Source of the DNA: DASWVC01 sp036401335
GTDB lineage: Bacteria > Verrucomicrobiota > Verrucomicrobiia > Chthoniobacterales > JAFAMB01
Direction: 5' to 3'
Assembly: GCA_036401335.1 (NCBI GenBank)
Contig: DASWVC010000356.1
Coordinates: 1 to 25,664, forward strand
DNA length: 25,664 bases
Shown here: piece by piece, positions 14,610 to 22,319 of the stretch
Numbering within the stretch: position 1 is the stretch's first letter
How the letters are laid out: every line of letters begins with the position of its first letter
Translations under genes and position numbers: made by a program
The notes under the pieces: generated by a model
Told to the model about the DNA's origin: nothing
What the model saw: the letters and a program-made list of their open reading frames with translations, nothing else
Databases searched by the model: none

Positions 14610-15118
14610 GGTTCAAAACGTTTCCATTTGCTCTCCTGTCTTTGTGAACTTGCCTACTCCGACTTAAGCGACGCTTTATCCCTGCAGAGTCGATACTTTA
14701 GTTTTATTCGTCTGCTGTTCCTTTTTTATGCAATCAAGGCTTCACCATGACCTTGACCGCTTTACGCTCGTTCATCGCGGCGAGGCTCGGCGAGACCATC
14801 GACCCACAAGCAAAGGGCTGCGCTCGCGATCATGCGGCCCCTGTTGGATTCTTGCTCAAGAAAGCCCCTTCCTAAAGGGCCGTTGGGGATGTCACCGATG
14901 AATGCAAATCAGCGGCTTTCCCTGCGCAGGAGGTGCGTCGGCGGAGGTCGGAGAAACGGCATCGCCTCCGGTGGCAACGGCGGGGGCGGAACAAACCCTT
15001 GCGGCGGGGCGCCGCCTTCTTGCCGGCACCGCAGCGGACTCCCTCGCTCCGGAATCCGGGCAGGTGGGAGCGCCACGGGCCCCCAGGGGACGAATCGCCA
15101 CGAAATGATACTAAGACA
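14610..15118 (+). other. Sparsely coding region
   Basis: About 500 bp without a convincing intact gene. It starts with an AT-richer stretch (about 14690-14735) and continues through a possible alcohol dehydrogenase tail on the minus strand. It then becomes very GC- and Gly/Ala-codon-rich (about 14930-15080), where frames on both strands are open merely from composition. I see no tRNA, no clear terminator and no mobile element here. Confidence 0.5.
14734..14820 (-). pseudogene. Possible C-terminal remnant of a zinc alcohol dehydrogenase
   Basis: On the minus strand one frame reads LAAMNERKAVKVMVKP directly before a TGA. This resembles the closing residues of zinc-dependent alcohol dehydrogenases, where a helix of the AY-x-x-M/F-d-x-R/K type leads into a last KVVLKP-like strand. 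Going upstream the frame meets a stop within about 30 codons, and nothing else of the enzyme is recognisable. If real, it is a decayed gene end left by a deletion. The match is short and may be chance. Confidence 0.3.
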
Positions 15119-15355
15119 ATGACCTACCACACCGGCTTCAAAGACCCCGCAGACCACCCGATCTGGCGGGAATTTACCAGCGCCGAACGCGCCCAGTTGC
15201 AGGAGGGAAGCCCCGTTTTCGTCCTGATCCCTGGAGAAGACCACGCCCGCACGGCCCGGTTTTTGAGGTGGTCGCGCTGGGCGGCCAAGATCTTGTATGA
15301 TGGCGAGACGGGTCCGGATTTTGTGGGACCGTTTTCCCTTGGCACGCGCCGCTGA
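15119..15355 (+). CDS. 78-residue protein of unknown function
   Basis: I do not recognise this frame. From ATG 15119 it encodes 78 residues with a balanced composition unlike the GC-driven junk frames around it: DHPIWREFTSAERAQLQEGS, then PVFVLIPGEDHARTARFLRW and KILYDGETGPDFVGPFS. A hydrophobic strand (VFVLIPG) next to a basic aromatic helix suggests a small folded protein. No Shine-Dalgarno is evident. It ends 59 bp before the convergent stop of the histone-deacetylase-family gene. The frame is open further upstream, but that part is low-complexity Arg-rich sequence and is excluded. Confidence 0.5.
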   Translation: MTYHTGFKDPADHPIWREFTSAERAQLQEGSPVFVLIPGEDHARTARFLRWSRWAAKILYDGETGPDFVGPFSLGTRR

Positions 15356-15414
15356 CCCGGGCAATGGGACCAGGACACGCCGGCGGCGAGGGACCGCCGA
15401 CCCTACCGGCCCCC

Positions 15415-16314
15415 TCACCCCAATCCAAACACTTTCGCCACGGTGCTTACCGTGTTGGCGTGCAAACGTGCTGTCATTCCGGGCGCGCGGTTGTAACCGC
15501 CGCCGTACAGGGCCGCCAGGGGCACCTCGTAACTGCGACAGAGTTCAGCCACAAACCGGTCGCGTTTGGAGAGGTCATGGGTGGTAAGGCGCATTTGGCC
15601 GAACCGATCGTTCTCGTGAGGGTCCGCTCCGCTGATCCAAACCGCCAGGTCAGGTTCGAAACGTTCGAGGACAGCCGGCAGCGTCTGGTCAATGTCGCGA
15701 AGGTAGGTTTCACCGTCCACCCAACGGGGCAGGCCAACGTCCAGGTCTCCCGGCTCTTTGACGGTCGGGTAATTCTTCTCCACGTGGATGGAGTAAGTGA
15801 AAACACGAGGATCCTGGCGGAAAATTGCATGTGTCCCGTTGCCTTGATGTGCGTCGGTGTCAATCACCAGCACCTTGACTGCGGGCGCCATTCGCTGGAG
15901 CCCGCGGATGCCCACCGCGACATCGTTGAGCACGCAAAATCCCAGGCCCCGGTCAGAAAACGCGTGGTGGGTGCCGCCGGCAAGGTTGGCGGAAACGCCG
16001 TCGGCGAGCGCCGCGGAAAGCGCCGCGACCGTTCCGCCCGTCTCGTACCGGCATCGGGTGAACAGTTCGGTCGACCATTTAAATCCCAATCGAAAGGACT
16101 CGGCATCACTCAGGCCACTCCCGGCAAGCTTGCGCAGGTAAACCTCGGAATGGACCCAGCCAAGGTCTGCGAGCGACGCCAGGGGGGCTTCGCACACCTG
16201 CAATTGGGACCATTCCGTTTTGAGGAGGGCATAAGCCTGCGGAAACTTTTCCATGGGAAACGGGTGATCCGGCGGCACCAGATGCACGTAACGGGGGTGA
16301 TAGTAAAGGCGCAT
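15415..16314 (-). CDS. Histone deacetylase family hydrolase
   Basis: A 299-residue cytosolic zinc amidohydrolase of the bacterial HDAC-like group (acetylpolyamine/acetoin-utilisation relatives). The active site is intact. Tandem histidines are H116/H117 (AGGTHHAF). The zinc ligands are probably D154 and H156 (VIDTDAHQGNGT) and D231 (WISGADPHENDRFG). The catalytic tyrosine is Y274 (YGGGYN). Substrates of such enzymes range from acetylated polyamines to acetyl-lysine and acylated small molecules; the sequence does not say which. It starts 12 bp after the stop of the CoaB-like gene, so the two are probably one transcript. Confidence 0.9.
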   Translation of the reverse strand: MRLYYHPRYVHLVPPDHPFPMEKFPQAYALLKTEWSQLQVCEAPLASLADLGWVHSEVYLRKLAGSGLSDAESFRLGFKWSTELFTRCRYETGGTVAALSAALADGVSANLAGGTHHAFSDRGLGFCVLNDVAVGIRGLQRMAPAVKVLVIDTDAHQGNGTHAIFRQDPRVFTYSIHVEKNYPTVKEPGDLDVGLPRWVDGETYLRDIDQTLPAVLERFEPDLAVWISGADPHENDRFGQMRLTTHDLSKRDRFVAELCRSYEVPLAALYGGGYNRAPGMTARLHANTVSTVAKVFGLG

Positions 16315-16326
16315 ACCCGGAGAAGG

Positions 16327-16965
16327 TCACTGCCGGTACGAAAGATCGGTCGTAGCTACCAGGAAGCGGGCCAAACCTGCTTTGCTGTCGGCATGATGAA
16401 TGAGCCCGGCCCCGGTGCAGACGCCGAACCCGGGGCCGTAGGCACGCCCGTTGACCACGCAACCATTCAGGTGATGCTCCGTGATCTGGCGTTGTGCCTT
16501 GGCCAGCACGGCCTCCGGATTGCCGTCCTGCTCCAGTTTCCACCCGATCAGGCGGCTGACCGGGAAAAGATTCCGGAGCCGGGCTATCACTTTCGGTTTG
16601 GGCTCGAGCACGAGCGACCATCCCTGCTGGCCGCTCGGGAGTTTCCCGAGCGCAGCCGGCCGCTGGTGGGAGTCGACGGCACGAACGGAGAAATCGGACA
16701 AGGCAGCGGCGTGCAGGACCAGCCCGACTTCCTGGCGCCGGGCAATCCCTTGCAGCAGGGATTCCAAGTCTTCGTTACGGGTGAAGGCCTGCGCTTCGGG
16801 CCGGCGGCACACAGCTCCACGACCGAGCAGCAACTCCACTTGATGGCCTGCCGCGATGAATTGCTCGTACAGGGTAATGGCAAGTTCGCCGGTTGAGGTG
16901 TTGGTTAAGACCCGCACCTCGTCAATCGGCTCGCTGCTTGGTCCACCGGTGATCACTACGCGCAT
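16327..16965 (-). CDS. Stand-alone CoaB-like (phosphopantothenate-cysteine ligase) domain protein
   Basis: A 212-residue protein matching only the C-terminal half of the bifunctional CoaBC (Dfp). It opens with RVVITGGPSSEPIDEVRVLT and NTSTGELA, the nucleotide-binding signature of the CoaB/DFP fold. Next are VLHAAALSDFSV (family AAxSDY region), SRLIGWKLEQD (GFxxE equivalent) and CVVNGRAYG (VxN-D equivalent). CoaB joins cysteine to 4'-phosphopantothenate in coenzyme A synthesis. No CoaC flavoprotein domain is attached or nearby, and several motif residues differ (WKLE rather than GFAxE), so it may be a divergent paralogue with another ligand. The start at 16965 is chosen because the fold begins there; a longer frame starts at 16998. 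Confidence 0.8.
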   Translation of the reverse strand: MRVVITGGPSSEPIDEVRVLTNTSTGELAITLYEQFIAAGHQVELLLGRGAVCRRPEAQAFTRNEDLESLLQGIARRQEVGLVLHAAALSDFSVRAVDSHQRPAALGKLPSGQQGWSLVLEPKPKVIARLRNLFPVSRLIGWKLEQDGNPEAVLAKAQRQITEHHLNGCVVNGRAYGPGFGVCTGAGLIHHADSKAGLARFLVATTDLSYRQ

Positions 16966-17057
16966 GTGTTTTCTTTCATTCAGCCGCAAGATCGGCAAAG
17001 GTTGATCCCAGCCCCGCCCAGCCTGTGGTATTCTAAATCGACAAGCTTATCCCGGGT

Positions 17058-17087
17058 TTGTTTTGTTGCTTCACTGAACCGTATAGT
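17058..17087 (+). promoter_or_regulatory. Candidate promoter of the FIST operon, giving a near-leaderless mRNA
   Basis: TTGTTT (17058-17063), 18 bp and TATAGT (17082-17087). Transcription would start around 17093-17095, at or directly before the ATG at 17096. No Shine-Dalgarno precedes that ATG, in agreement with leaderless translation. Confidence 0.4.
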
Positions 17088-17095
17088 TTTAAGCG

Positions 17096-18262
17096 ATGAC
17101 GCCGAAAGCCGCCTCTCACGTCCACCATGGACCGTATTCTGAAGGGGACCTCATCGAGGCCTCCAAAAGTCTCCGGGACCGCATGGGCGTGAATGCTTCC
17201 ATGGGCTTTTTCTTTGCAACCCAAGGATGGTCTGAAAACCTTGAGGACAGCCTGGACCTTATCCGCTTGCATGCACACGTTTCGCAGCTGATCGGGTGCT
17301 CCGGCTTCGGCGTGATCGGCTCGCGCACCGAAGTGGAGCAGGCCGGATTCAGCCTGCTGCTCCTCTCGTTGCCGGCAGGCAGTTTTCAAACCTTTGGGTT
17401 CACCGACACAGACCTCGACCTCGCGGGCGGAGCCGCCTACTGGCACCGGAAAACGGGGATTCCGGCGGATAAAGCCCGTGCCTGGGTGGTGGTTGCCAAC
17501 CCGGCCTACGGCCGCTTGGAATCGTGGTTGGCCACGTGGAATGAGGCTTACCCCCAAGTGCCGACGATGGGAGGCATCGCCGGCGTGTCCGAGGGTGAAC
17601 CTTTTATGGTCAAAGACGGCGAGGTAACCGACGCCGTGGTCCTGGCCGTCGCTTTCAAGTCGGGCGTGGTCATCCAACCACTCGTCAGCCAAGGGTGCCG
17701 CCCGATCGGCGAACCCATGCCGATCACAAAAGCTGAAGACAACCTGATTTTGGAGATTGGCAATTTGCCTGCTTACCAGGCACTGGAAAATGCGTTTCTC
17801 AGCATTCCGGCGGTCGAGCGTACCGCCGTCCGCAACAACCTTTTTCTCGGCCTTGCCGTGTCGGAATACATTGAAGATTTTAAGCAAGGAGATTTTCTCA
17901 TCCGCAACATCCTGGGGGCGGATCCGCAGATCGGGGCGTTGGCAGTCGGCGCTAACCCGCGCGCTGGCCAGACGGTGCAGTTCCAGCTGCGCGACATGCG
18001 CACCGCCCATTCCGACCTGATTGAGGCGGCACGGGCGGCACGGCAACGGTGCCGGGCCCCGTTCGCGCTTCTCCTCTTTGCCTGCGTGGGTCGCGGAAGG
18101 GGCCTTTTCGGGGTGGACCACCACGACGCCACCGCTTTGGCCGAAAACATTGGCGAATTGCCGCTGGCCGGCTTCTTCTGCAACGGCGAGATCGGCCCGG
18201 TGGGCAACCAGAATTTTCTGCACGGTTACACCGCATCCGCCGCCATCCTGAACGCAGAATGA
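17096..18262 (+). CDS. FIST domain (FIST_N + FIST_C) sensory protein
   Basis: A 388-residue soluble protein. FIST_N covers about residues 35-230: LIGCSGFGVIGS is its hallmark loop, and AWVVVANPAYG and PTMGGIAGVSEGEPFM follow. FIST_C covers about 235-375, with RNNLFLGLAVSEY, ALLFACVGRGRGLFG and finally GFFCNGEIGPVGNQNFLHGY, a very typical end. FIST modules are predicted to sense small ligands such as amino acids and are usually attached to or encoded near signalling proteins. Here no output domain is fused. The stop overlaps the start of an HD hydrolase by 4 nt (ATGA), making that enzyme the likely partner. Ligand unknown. Confidence 0.9.
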   Translation: MTPKAASHVHHGPYSEGDLIEASKSLRDRMGVNASMGFFFATQGWSENLEDSLDLIRLHAHVSQLIGCSGFGVIGSRTEVEQAGFSLLLLSLPAGSFQTFGFTDTDLDLAGGAAYWHRKTGIPADKARAWVVVANPAYGRLESWLATWNEAYPQVPTMGGIAGVSEGEPFMVKDGEVTDAVVLAVAFKSGVVIQPLVSQGCRPIGEPMPITKAEDNLILEIGNLPAYQALENAFLSIPAVERTAVRNNLFLGLAVSEYIEDFKQGDFLIRNILGADPQIGALAVGANPRAGQTVQFQLRDMRTAHSDLIEAARAARQRCRAPFALLLFACVGRGRGLFGVDHHDATALAENIGELPLAGFFCNGEIGPVGNQNFLHGYTASAAILNAE

Positions 18263-18816
18263 AGCGGGACGCCGAGTTTCACGAGGGCTTGCACCTGGTG
18301 CTTCGCGCGCTGGCATTTGCGGCGCGTGCCCACCGGCACCAGACCATGCCGGACGGCGTCACACCCTATTACAGTCACGTGGTTCGAGTGACCTGGATTG
18401 CCCGAGAGCTTTTTGCCTTGGAAGATGCCACGGCCCTGGCCGCGGCGGCCTTGCACGACACGATCGAGGACACAACGGTGGGCTGGGAAGAGTTGGCCCG
18501 GGAATTCGGCGTTTCAGTCGCTGACCACGTGCAATGCTTGTCCAAGGCGCAAGACGGACCAGAGGAACGCCGGGAAACGGATTACCTGGTGCGGCTCAGG
18601 AAAGCTGCCGAACCGGTGGCAATCGTAAAACTTGCCGACGTCTACGACAACGTTTCAACTCGCCGGGGCACGGCCAAGATGCCGAAGACCCTGCGCAACG
18701 CACGGCGCTACCTCGATGCCCTTGAGGGCGCATTGCGTTCGGTGAAAGCCAGGGCTGCCCTTGGCCACGTGGAAGCTCTTCTGACCGAAGTGGAAGGTGG
18801 ACCAGTGCTTTCATGA
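18259..18816 (+). CDS. Small RelA/SpoT-type HD phosphohydrolase (MESH1-like)
   Basis: A 185-residue protein built mainly of an HD domain. H40 lies in TPYYSHVVRV, H66-D67 and E70-D71 in AALHDTIEDT, and D127 in IVKLADVYDNVS. These match the metal and catalytic residues of (p)ppGpp hydrolase domains (HD, ED, KLADRxHN). There is no synthetase, TGS or ACT domain, so it would be a stand-alone alarmone hydrolase like MESH1. The region around AHRHQTMPDG lacks the usual RxxxG basic contact, so a related nucleotide may be the true substrate. ATG 18259 overlaps the FIST stop, so synthesis of the two is coupled. Confidence 0.8.
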   Translation: MKRDAEFHEGLHLVLRALAFAARAHRHQTMPDGVTPYYSHVVRVTWIARELFALEDATALAAAALHDTIEDTTVGWEELAREFGVSVADHVQCLSKAQDGPEERRETDYLVRLRKAAEPVAIVKLADVYDNVSTRRGTAKMPKTLRNARRYLDALEGALRSVKARAALGHVEALLTEVEGGPVLS

Positions 18817-18825
18817 GCCAGTCGG

Positions 18826-18846
18826 CTGCACCACGGCGCCGTGCAG
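18826..18846 (+). terminator. Hairpin after the FIST/HD operon
   Basis: CTGCAC (18826-18831) pairs with GTGCAG (18841-18846) around an inner palindrome CACGGCGCCGTG (18832-18843); the two folds are alternatives. It begins 9 bp after the HD gene stop. No T run follows, so it may slow RNA decay or mark the transcript end without being a classical terminator. Confidence 0.3.
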
Positions 18847-19033
18847 AGTGCGCGGTTAAGGCCGACATTTTGCCATGAGACGCCGTGCATTCACTTTTGT
18901 TAGAGGGTCCAATCTTTTCGATTGTACTGATCGGTCAAATTCTTAAGTTCCTCTTCGCCAGGCGTGTGCAACGGCTTTTGGGTCTGCGTGCCGGAGCCTG
19001 GCTCATGTTCTGCTAAGATTAGTAGCCCGCACC

Positions 19034-22000
19034 ATGTGGATCGTTAACCTAGCCCTTCGCCGGCCTTACACCTTCATCGTCCTGGCCATTTTCATTTTGA
19101 TCGGGGGCGTCCTTGCGACCCAGAGCACCCCGAAAGACATTTTTCCATCCATCAACATCCCGGTGATTTCCGTTATCTGGAACTACGCCGGGGAATCGCC
19201 CGAAGACGTGGAGCAACACATCACGTCTTCTTATGAGCGCATATTGACGACCACGGTCGACAACATCGAGCACATCGAGTCGCAGTCCCTCTACGGCATT
19301 GCCATCGTCAAGATCTTTCTTCAGCCGAATGCCAATGTGCCGACGGGCATTGCCCAGGTTACCTCGGTTTCCCAAGCCGTGCTCCGGCAATTGCCGACCG
19401 GCATTACGCCGCCCTTGGTGCTGAGTTATTCGGCATCCAACGTGCCGGTGCTGCGTCTAGGGCTGAGCGGCAAGGGCCTTTCGGAGCAGCAACTTAACGA
19501 CATCGGTCTGAATTTCGTCCGGACGCAGCTGGTTACAGTGCCAGGGGCAGCCATTCCCTACCCCTATGGCGGCAAACAGAAGTACATCGCCGTTGATTTG
19601 AACTACCAGGCATTGCAGTCCCGCGGTCTGGTGCCGACCGATGTCATCAACGCGATCAACGCCCAAAACTTGGCCCTGCCCTCCGGCACCATCAAGATCG
19701 GGCAGTTTGAATACCAGGTCGGCCTGAATTCAAGCCCTCGAACCATTGAGGAGCTGAACGCCATTCCGATCAAAATCGTCAATGGCACGACCATTTACAT
19801 CCGGGACGTCGCCAATGTCCGCGACGGCAATATTCCGCAAACCAACATCGTCCGTTTTAACGGGCTGCGGGCGACGATGTTAGACATTCAGAAAACGGGC
19901 AATGCCTCCACGTTGGAAATCGTCAACAACATCAAGGGGCTGCTTCCCAAGCTGAAACCGACGTTGCCCGAGAACCTGGACATGCAGTTGCTGGCTGATC
20001 AATCGATTTTTGTGACGGCGGCACTGGAGGGCGTGATTCGCGAAGGCGTGATCGCCGCCTGCTTGACGGCGCTGATGATTCTGCTCTTTCTCGGCGACTG
20101 GCGCAGCACGCTTATCATCCTGATCTCGATTCCCCTTTCCATCCTGGCCTCGGTCATCACGTTGAGTGCGCTGGGGCAGACGCTGAACATCATGACCTTA
20201 GGGGGGCTGGCCCTGGCGGTCGGAATTCTTGTCGATGACGCCACCGTGACCATCGAGAACATCGACCGCTACCTGGAGGAAGGGCACGACCTGCTGGATG
20301 CAATCCGCGATGGTGCGGCCCAGATTGCGGTCCCGGCTTTCGTTTCGACGCTCTGCATCTGCATCGTGTTCGTGCCGATTTTCTTTCTGTCCGGCGTGGC
20401 CAAATACCTGTTTATGCCGCTCGCGGAAGCGGTGATTTTTGCGATGCTCGCCTCGTACGTTTTGTCGCGAACGCTGGTGCCGACACTGGCCATGTACCTG
20501 ATGCGCCACGGCGGCCCGGACGGGGCTAAAAAGGGCGAACAACACCCGCCCGCGAAGCAAAACCCGCCTCGCAAGCGGTCCTGGCTCGGACGGTTGGCAG
20601 TGATCGGCGTGGTGTTCAAACCCGTTTTCGCCGTTCTCGGCTTTGTGCAGCGGGGCTTTGAACGTCAGTTCGACAAATTCCGGGAAAGCTACCGCGACTT
20701 TCTGGGGGTTTGCCTGCGCAACCCTTATTCCTTAATTGGGTTGGTCGTGGTCCTCGTGGGCGGCACGGCGTTCCTTTACCCGTTCCTCGGCCAAAACTTT
20801 TTCCCGGCGGTGGATGCCGGCCGTTTTGACCTTCACGTTCGCTTAAAATCGGGAACGCGCATCGAAGAAACGGCCCGTACCGTGGACCAGATCGAGGACA
20901 TGATCCGGCGGGTGATCCCGGCTGATCAGGTGCAGGGCATCATCGACAACCTGGGCATTCCGTACAGCGGCATCAACCTCTCTTACAACACCACCGGGAC
21001 CATGAGTCCGGCAGACGGCGACATTCTGGTTTCGCTGAACCCGAAGCATGACCCGACCGACACGTTCACGCAGCAGCTTCGTTTACGCATGCAATCGGAG
21101 TTTCCCGATGTTTCGTTCTGGTACCCGCCGGCTGACATTGTGGCGCAGATCCTGAATTTCGGCTTGCCGGCGCCCTTTGACATTCAGGTTATTGGAACCA
21201 ACAAAGCCGCCAACTCTGCTTTTGCGAACCGGTTGCTGGCGCAGATCCAGCACGTGCCTGGAGTCGTGGACCTTCGGATTCAAGAGCCCACCGACACCCC
21301 GCGCCTCGACATCACGGTTGACCGCACCAGGGCCGCCTTGCTCGGCCTGACCCAAAACCAAGTGGCAAACGGCGTCCTGGGCGCCCTTAGCGGCTCGCAA
21401 CAGGTGTCGCCGAACTTCTGGGTCGACCCCAAAAACGGCGTTAGCTACCAGGTGAATGCGCAGGCGCCCCAATACGAACTGGATTCACTGGACGCGTTGC
21501 GCAACCTGCCCATTCTGGGCGGCAACAACGTGGTACTGCAGATTCTGGCGAACGTGGCCAACATCACACGCAGCCAGACGAGTCCGATCATTGATCACTA
21601 CCAGATTCGCCCGGTGATCAATATTTATGGCAATACCTACGGGAAAGACCTGGGGTACGTTGCGGATCAAGTGGATAAACTGGTGGATGCCGCCAAGAAG
21701 GATTTGCCGAAAGGCAGTTCCGTAACGGTGCGGGGCCAAGTCCTGACGATGCGAGCGTCGTTCCAGGGGCTGTACTACGGATTGGCGTTTTCCATGCTTC
21801 TGGTTTACCTCCTGATGGTGGTCAACTTCCAGTCCTGGCTGGAGCCGATGATCATCATCACGGCGCTGCCATGCGCTTTGGCGGGAATCATCTGGATATT
21901 GTTTCTGACCAACACAACCGTCAGTGTGCCGGCCCTGATGGGTGCCATCATGTGCGTGGGCGTTGCTACGGCCAACAGCGTGCTGGTGGTCACTTTTGCC

Positions 22001-22294
22001 AACGAACAACAACAGGAATTCCAAGATTCTTACCGGGCAGCCCTCCAGGCCGGTTACGTCCGGCTCCGGCCGGTGTTGATGACGGCGGCAGCCATGATCA
22101 TCGGCATGGTGCCGATGGCCCTGGGGTTAGGGGAAGGCGGTGAACAAAACGCGCCCCTTGGACGCGCCGTCATTGGCGGCCTGTTGTTTGCCACGGCAGC
22201 AACCCTGTTTTTTGTCCCGACCGTGTTCATGCTGGTGCGGAAGGGCAAGTCCACCCGGTCACCCCAGGAGTCCCCGGAACCGGCTCAAGCGTAA
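19034..22294 (+). CDS. RND efflux transporter permease (AcrB/HAE1 type)
   Basis: A 1086-residue inner-membrane proton antiporter. It has a first membrane span (about 12-29), a porter domain, a block of spans (about 334-490), a second porter domain and a last block. TM4 carries the proton-relay pair D401/D402 (GILVDDATVTIEN). In the C-terminal block the segment GVATANSVLVVTF aligns with the AcrB stretch that contains Lys940, but has Ala980 in that place, so the relay must differ. A basic Pro-rich insert (about 495-516, KGEQHPPAKQNPPRKRS) separates the halves on the cytoplasmic side. It starts without Shine-Dalgarno; TGCTAAGAT (19011-19019) may be an extended -10. Its adaptor follows 25 bp downstream. 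Drug, lipid or other substrate cannot be read. Confidence 0.95.
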   Translation: MWIVNLALRRPYTFIVLAIFILIGGVLATQSTPKDIFPSINIPVISVIWNYAGESPEDVEQHITSSYERILTTTVDNIEHIESQSLYGIAIVKIFLQPNANVPTGIAQVTSVSQAVLRQLPTGITPPLVLSYSASNVPVLRLGLSGKGLSEQQLNDIGLNFVRTQLVTVPGAAIPYPYGGKQKYIAVDLNYQALQSRGLVPTDVINAINAQNLALPSGTIKIGQFEYQVGLNSSPRTIEELNAIPIKIVNGTTIYIRDVANVRDGNIPQTNIVRFNGLRATMLDIQKTGNASTLEIVNNIKGLLPKLKPTLPENLDMQLLADQSIFVTAALEGVIREGVIAACLTALMILLFLGDWRSTLIILISIPLSILASVITLSALGQTLNIMTLGGLALAVGILVDDATVTIENIDRYLEEGHDLLDAIRDGAAQIAVPAFVSTLCICIVFVPIFFLSGVAKYLFMPLAEAVIFAMLASYVLSRTLVPTLAMYLMRHGGPDGAKKGEQHPPAKQNPPRKRSWLGRLAVIGVVFKPVFAVLGFVQRGFERQFDKFRESYRDFLGVCLRNPYSLIGLVVVLVGGTAFLYPFLGQNFFPAVDAGRFDLHVRLKSGTRIEETARTVDQIEDMIRRVIPADQVQGIIDNLGIPYSGINLSYNTTGTMSPADGDILVSLNPKHDPTDTFTQQLRLRMQSEFPDVSFWYPPADIVAQILNFGLPAPFDIQVIGTNKAANSAFANRLLAQIQHVPGVVDLRIQEPTDTPRLDITVDRTRAALLGLTQNQVANGVLGALSGSQQVSPNFWVDPKNGVSYQVNAQAPQYELDSLDALRNLPILGGNNVVLQILANVANITRSQTSPIIDHYQIRPVINIYGNTYGKDLGYVADQVDKLVDAAKKDLPKGSSVTVRGQVLTMRASFQGLYYGLAFSMLLVYLLMVVNFQSWLEPMIIITALPCALAGIIWILFLTNTTVSVPALMGAIMCVGVATANSVLVVTFANEQQQEFQDSYRAALQAGYVRLRPVLMTAAAMIIGMVPMALGLGEGGEQNAPLGRAVIGGLLFATAATLFFVPTVFMLVRKGKSTRSPQESPEPAQA

Positions 22295-22319
22295 CTTTAG
22301 AACGACGAATTCGAAACCT

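Noticed and set aside
14892..15108. Two overlapping Gly/Ala/Pro-rich small frames on opposite strands
   Set aside because: Both are open only because of local GC composition; neither has a plausible start signal or a protein-like pattern.
15364..16896. 510-codon plus-strand frame
   Set aside because: It runs antisense to the histone-deacetylase-family and CoaB-like genes, both with intact motifs on the minus strand; the frame is a shadow.
17033..18316. 427-codon minus-strand frame
   Set aside because: Antisense to the FIST gene; composition is His/Arg/Gly-rich with no recognisable domain.
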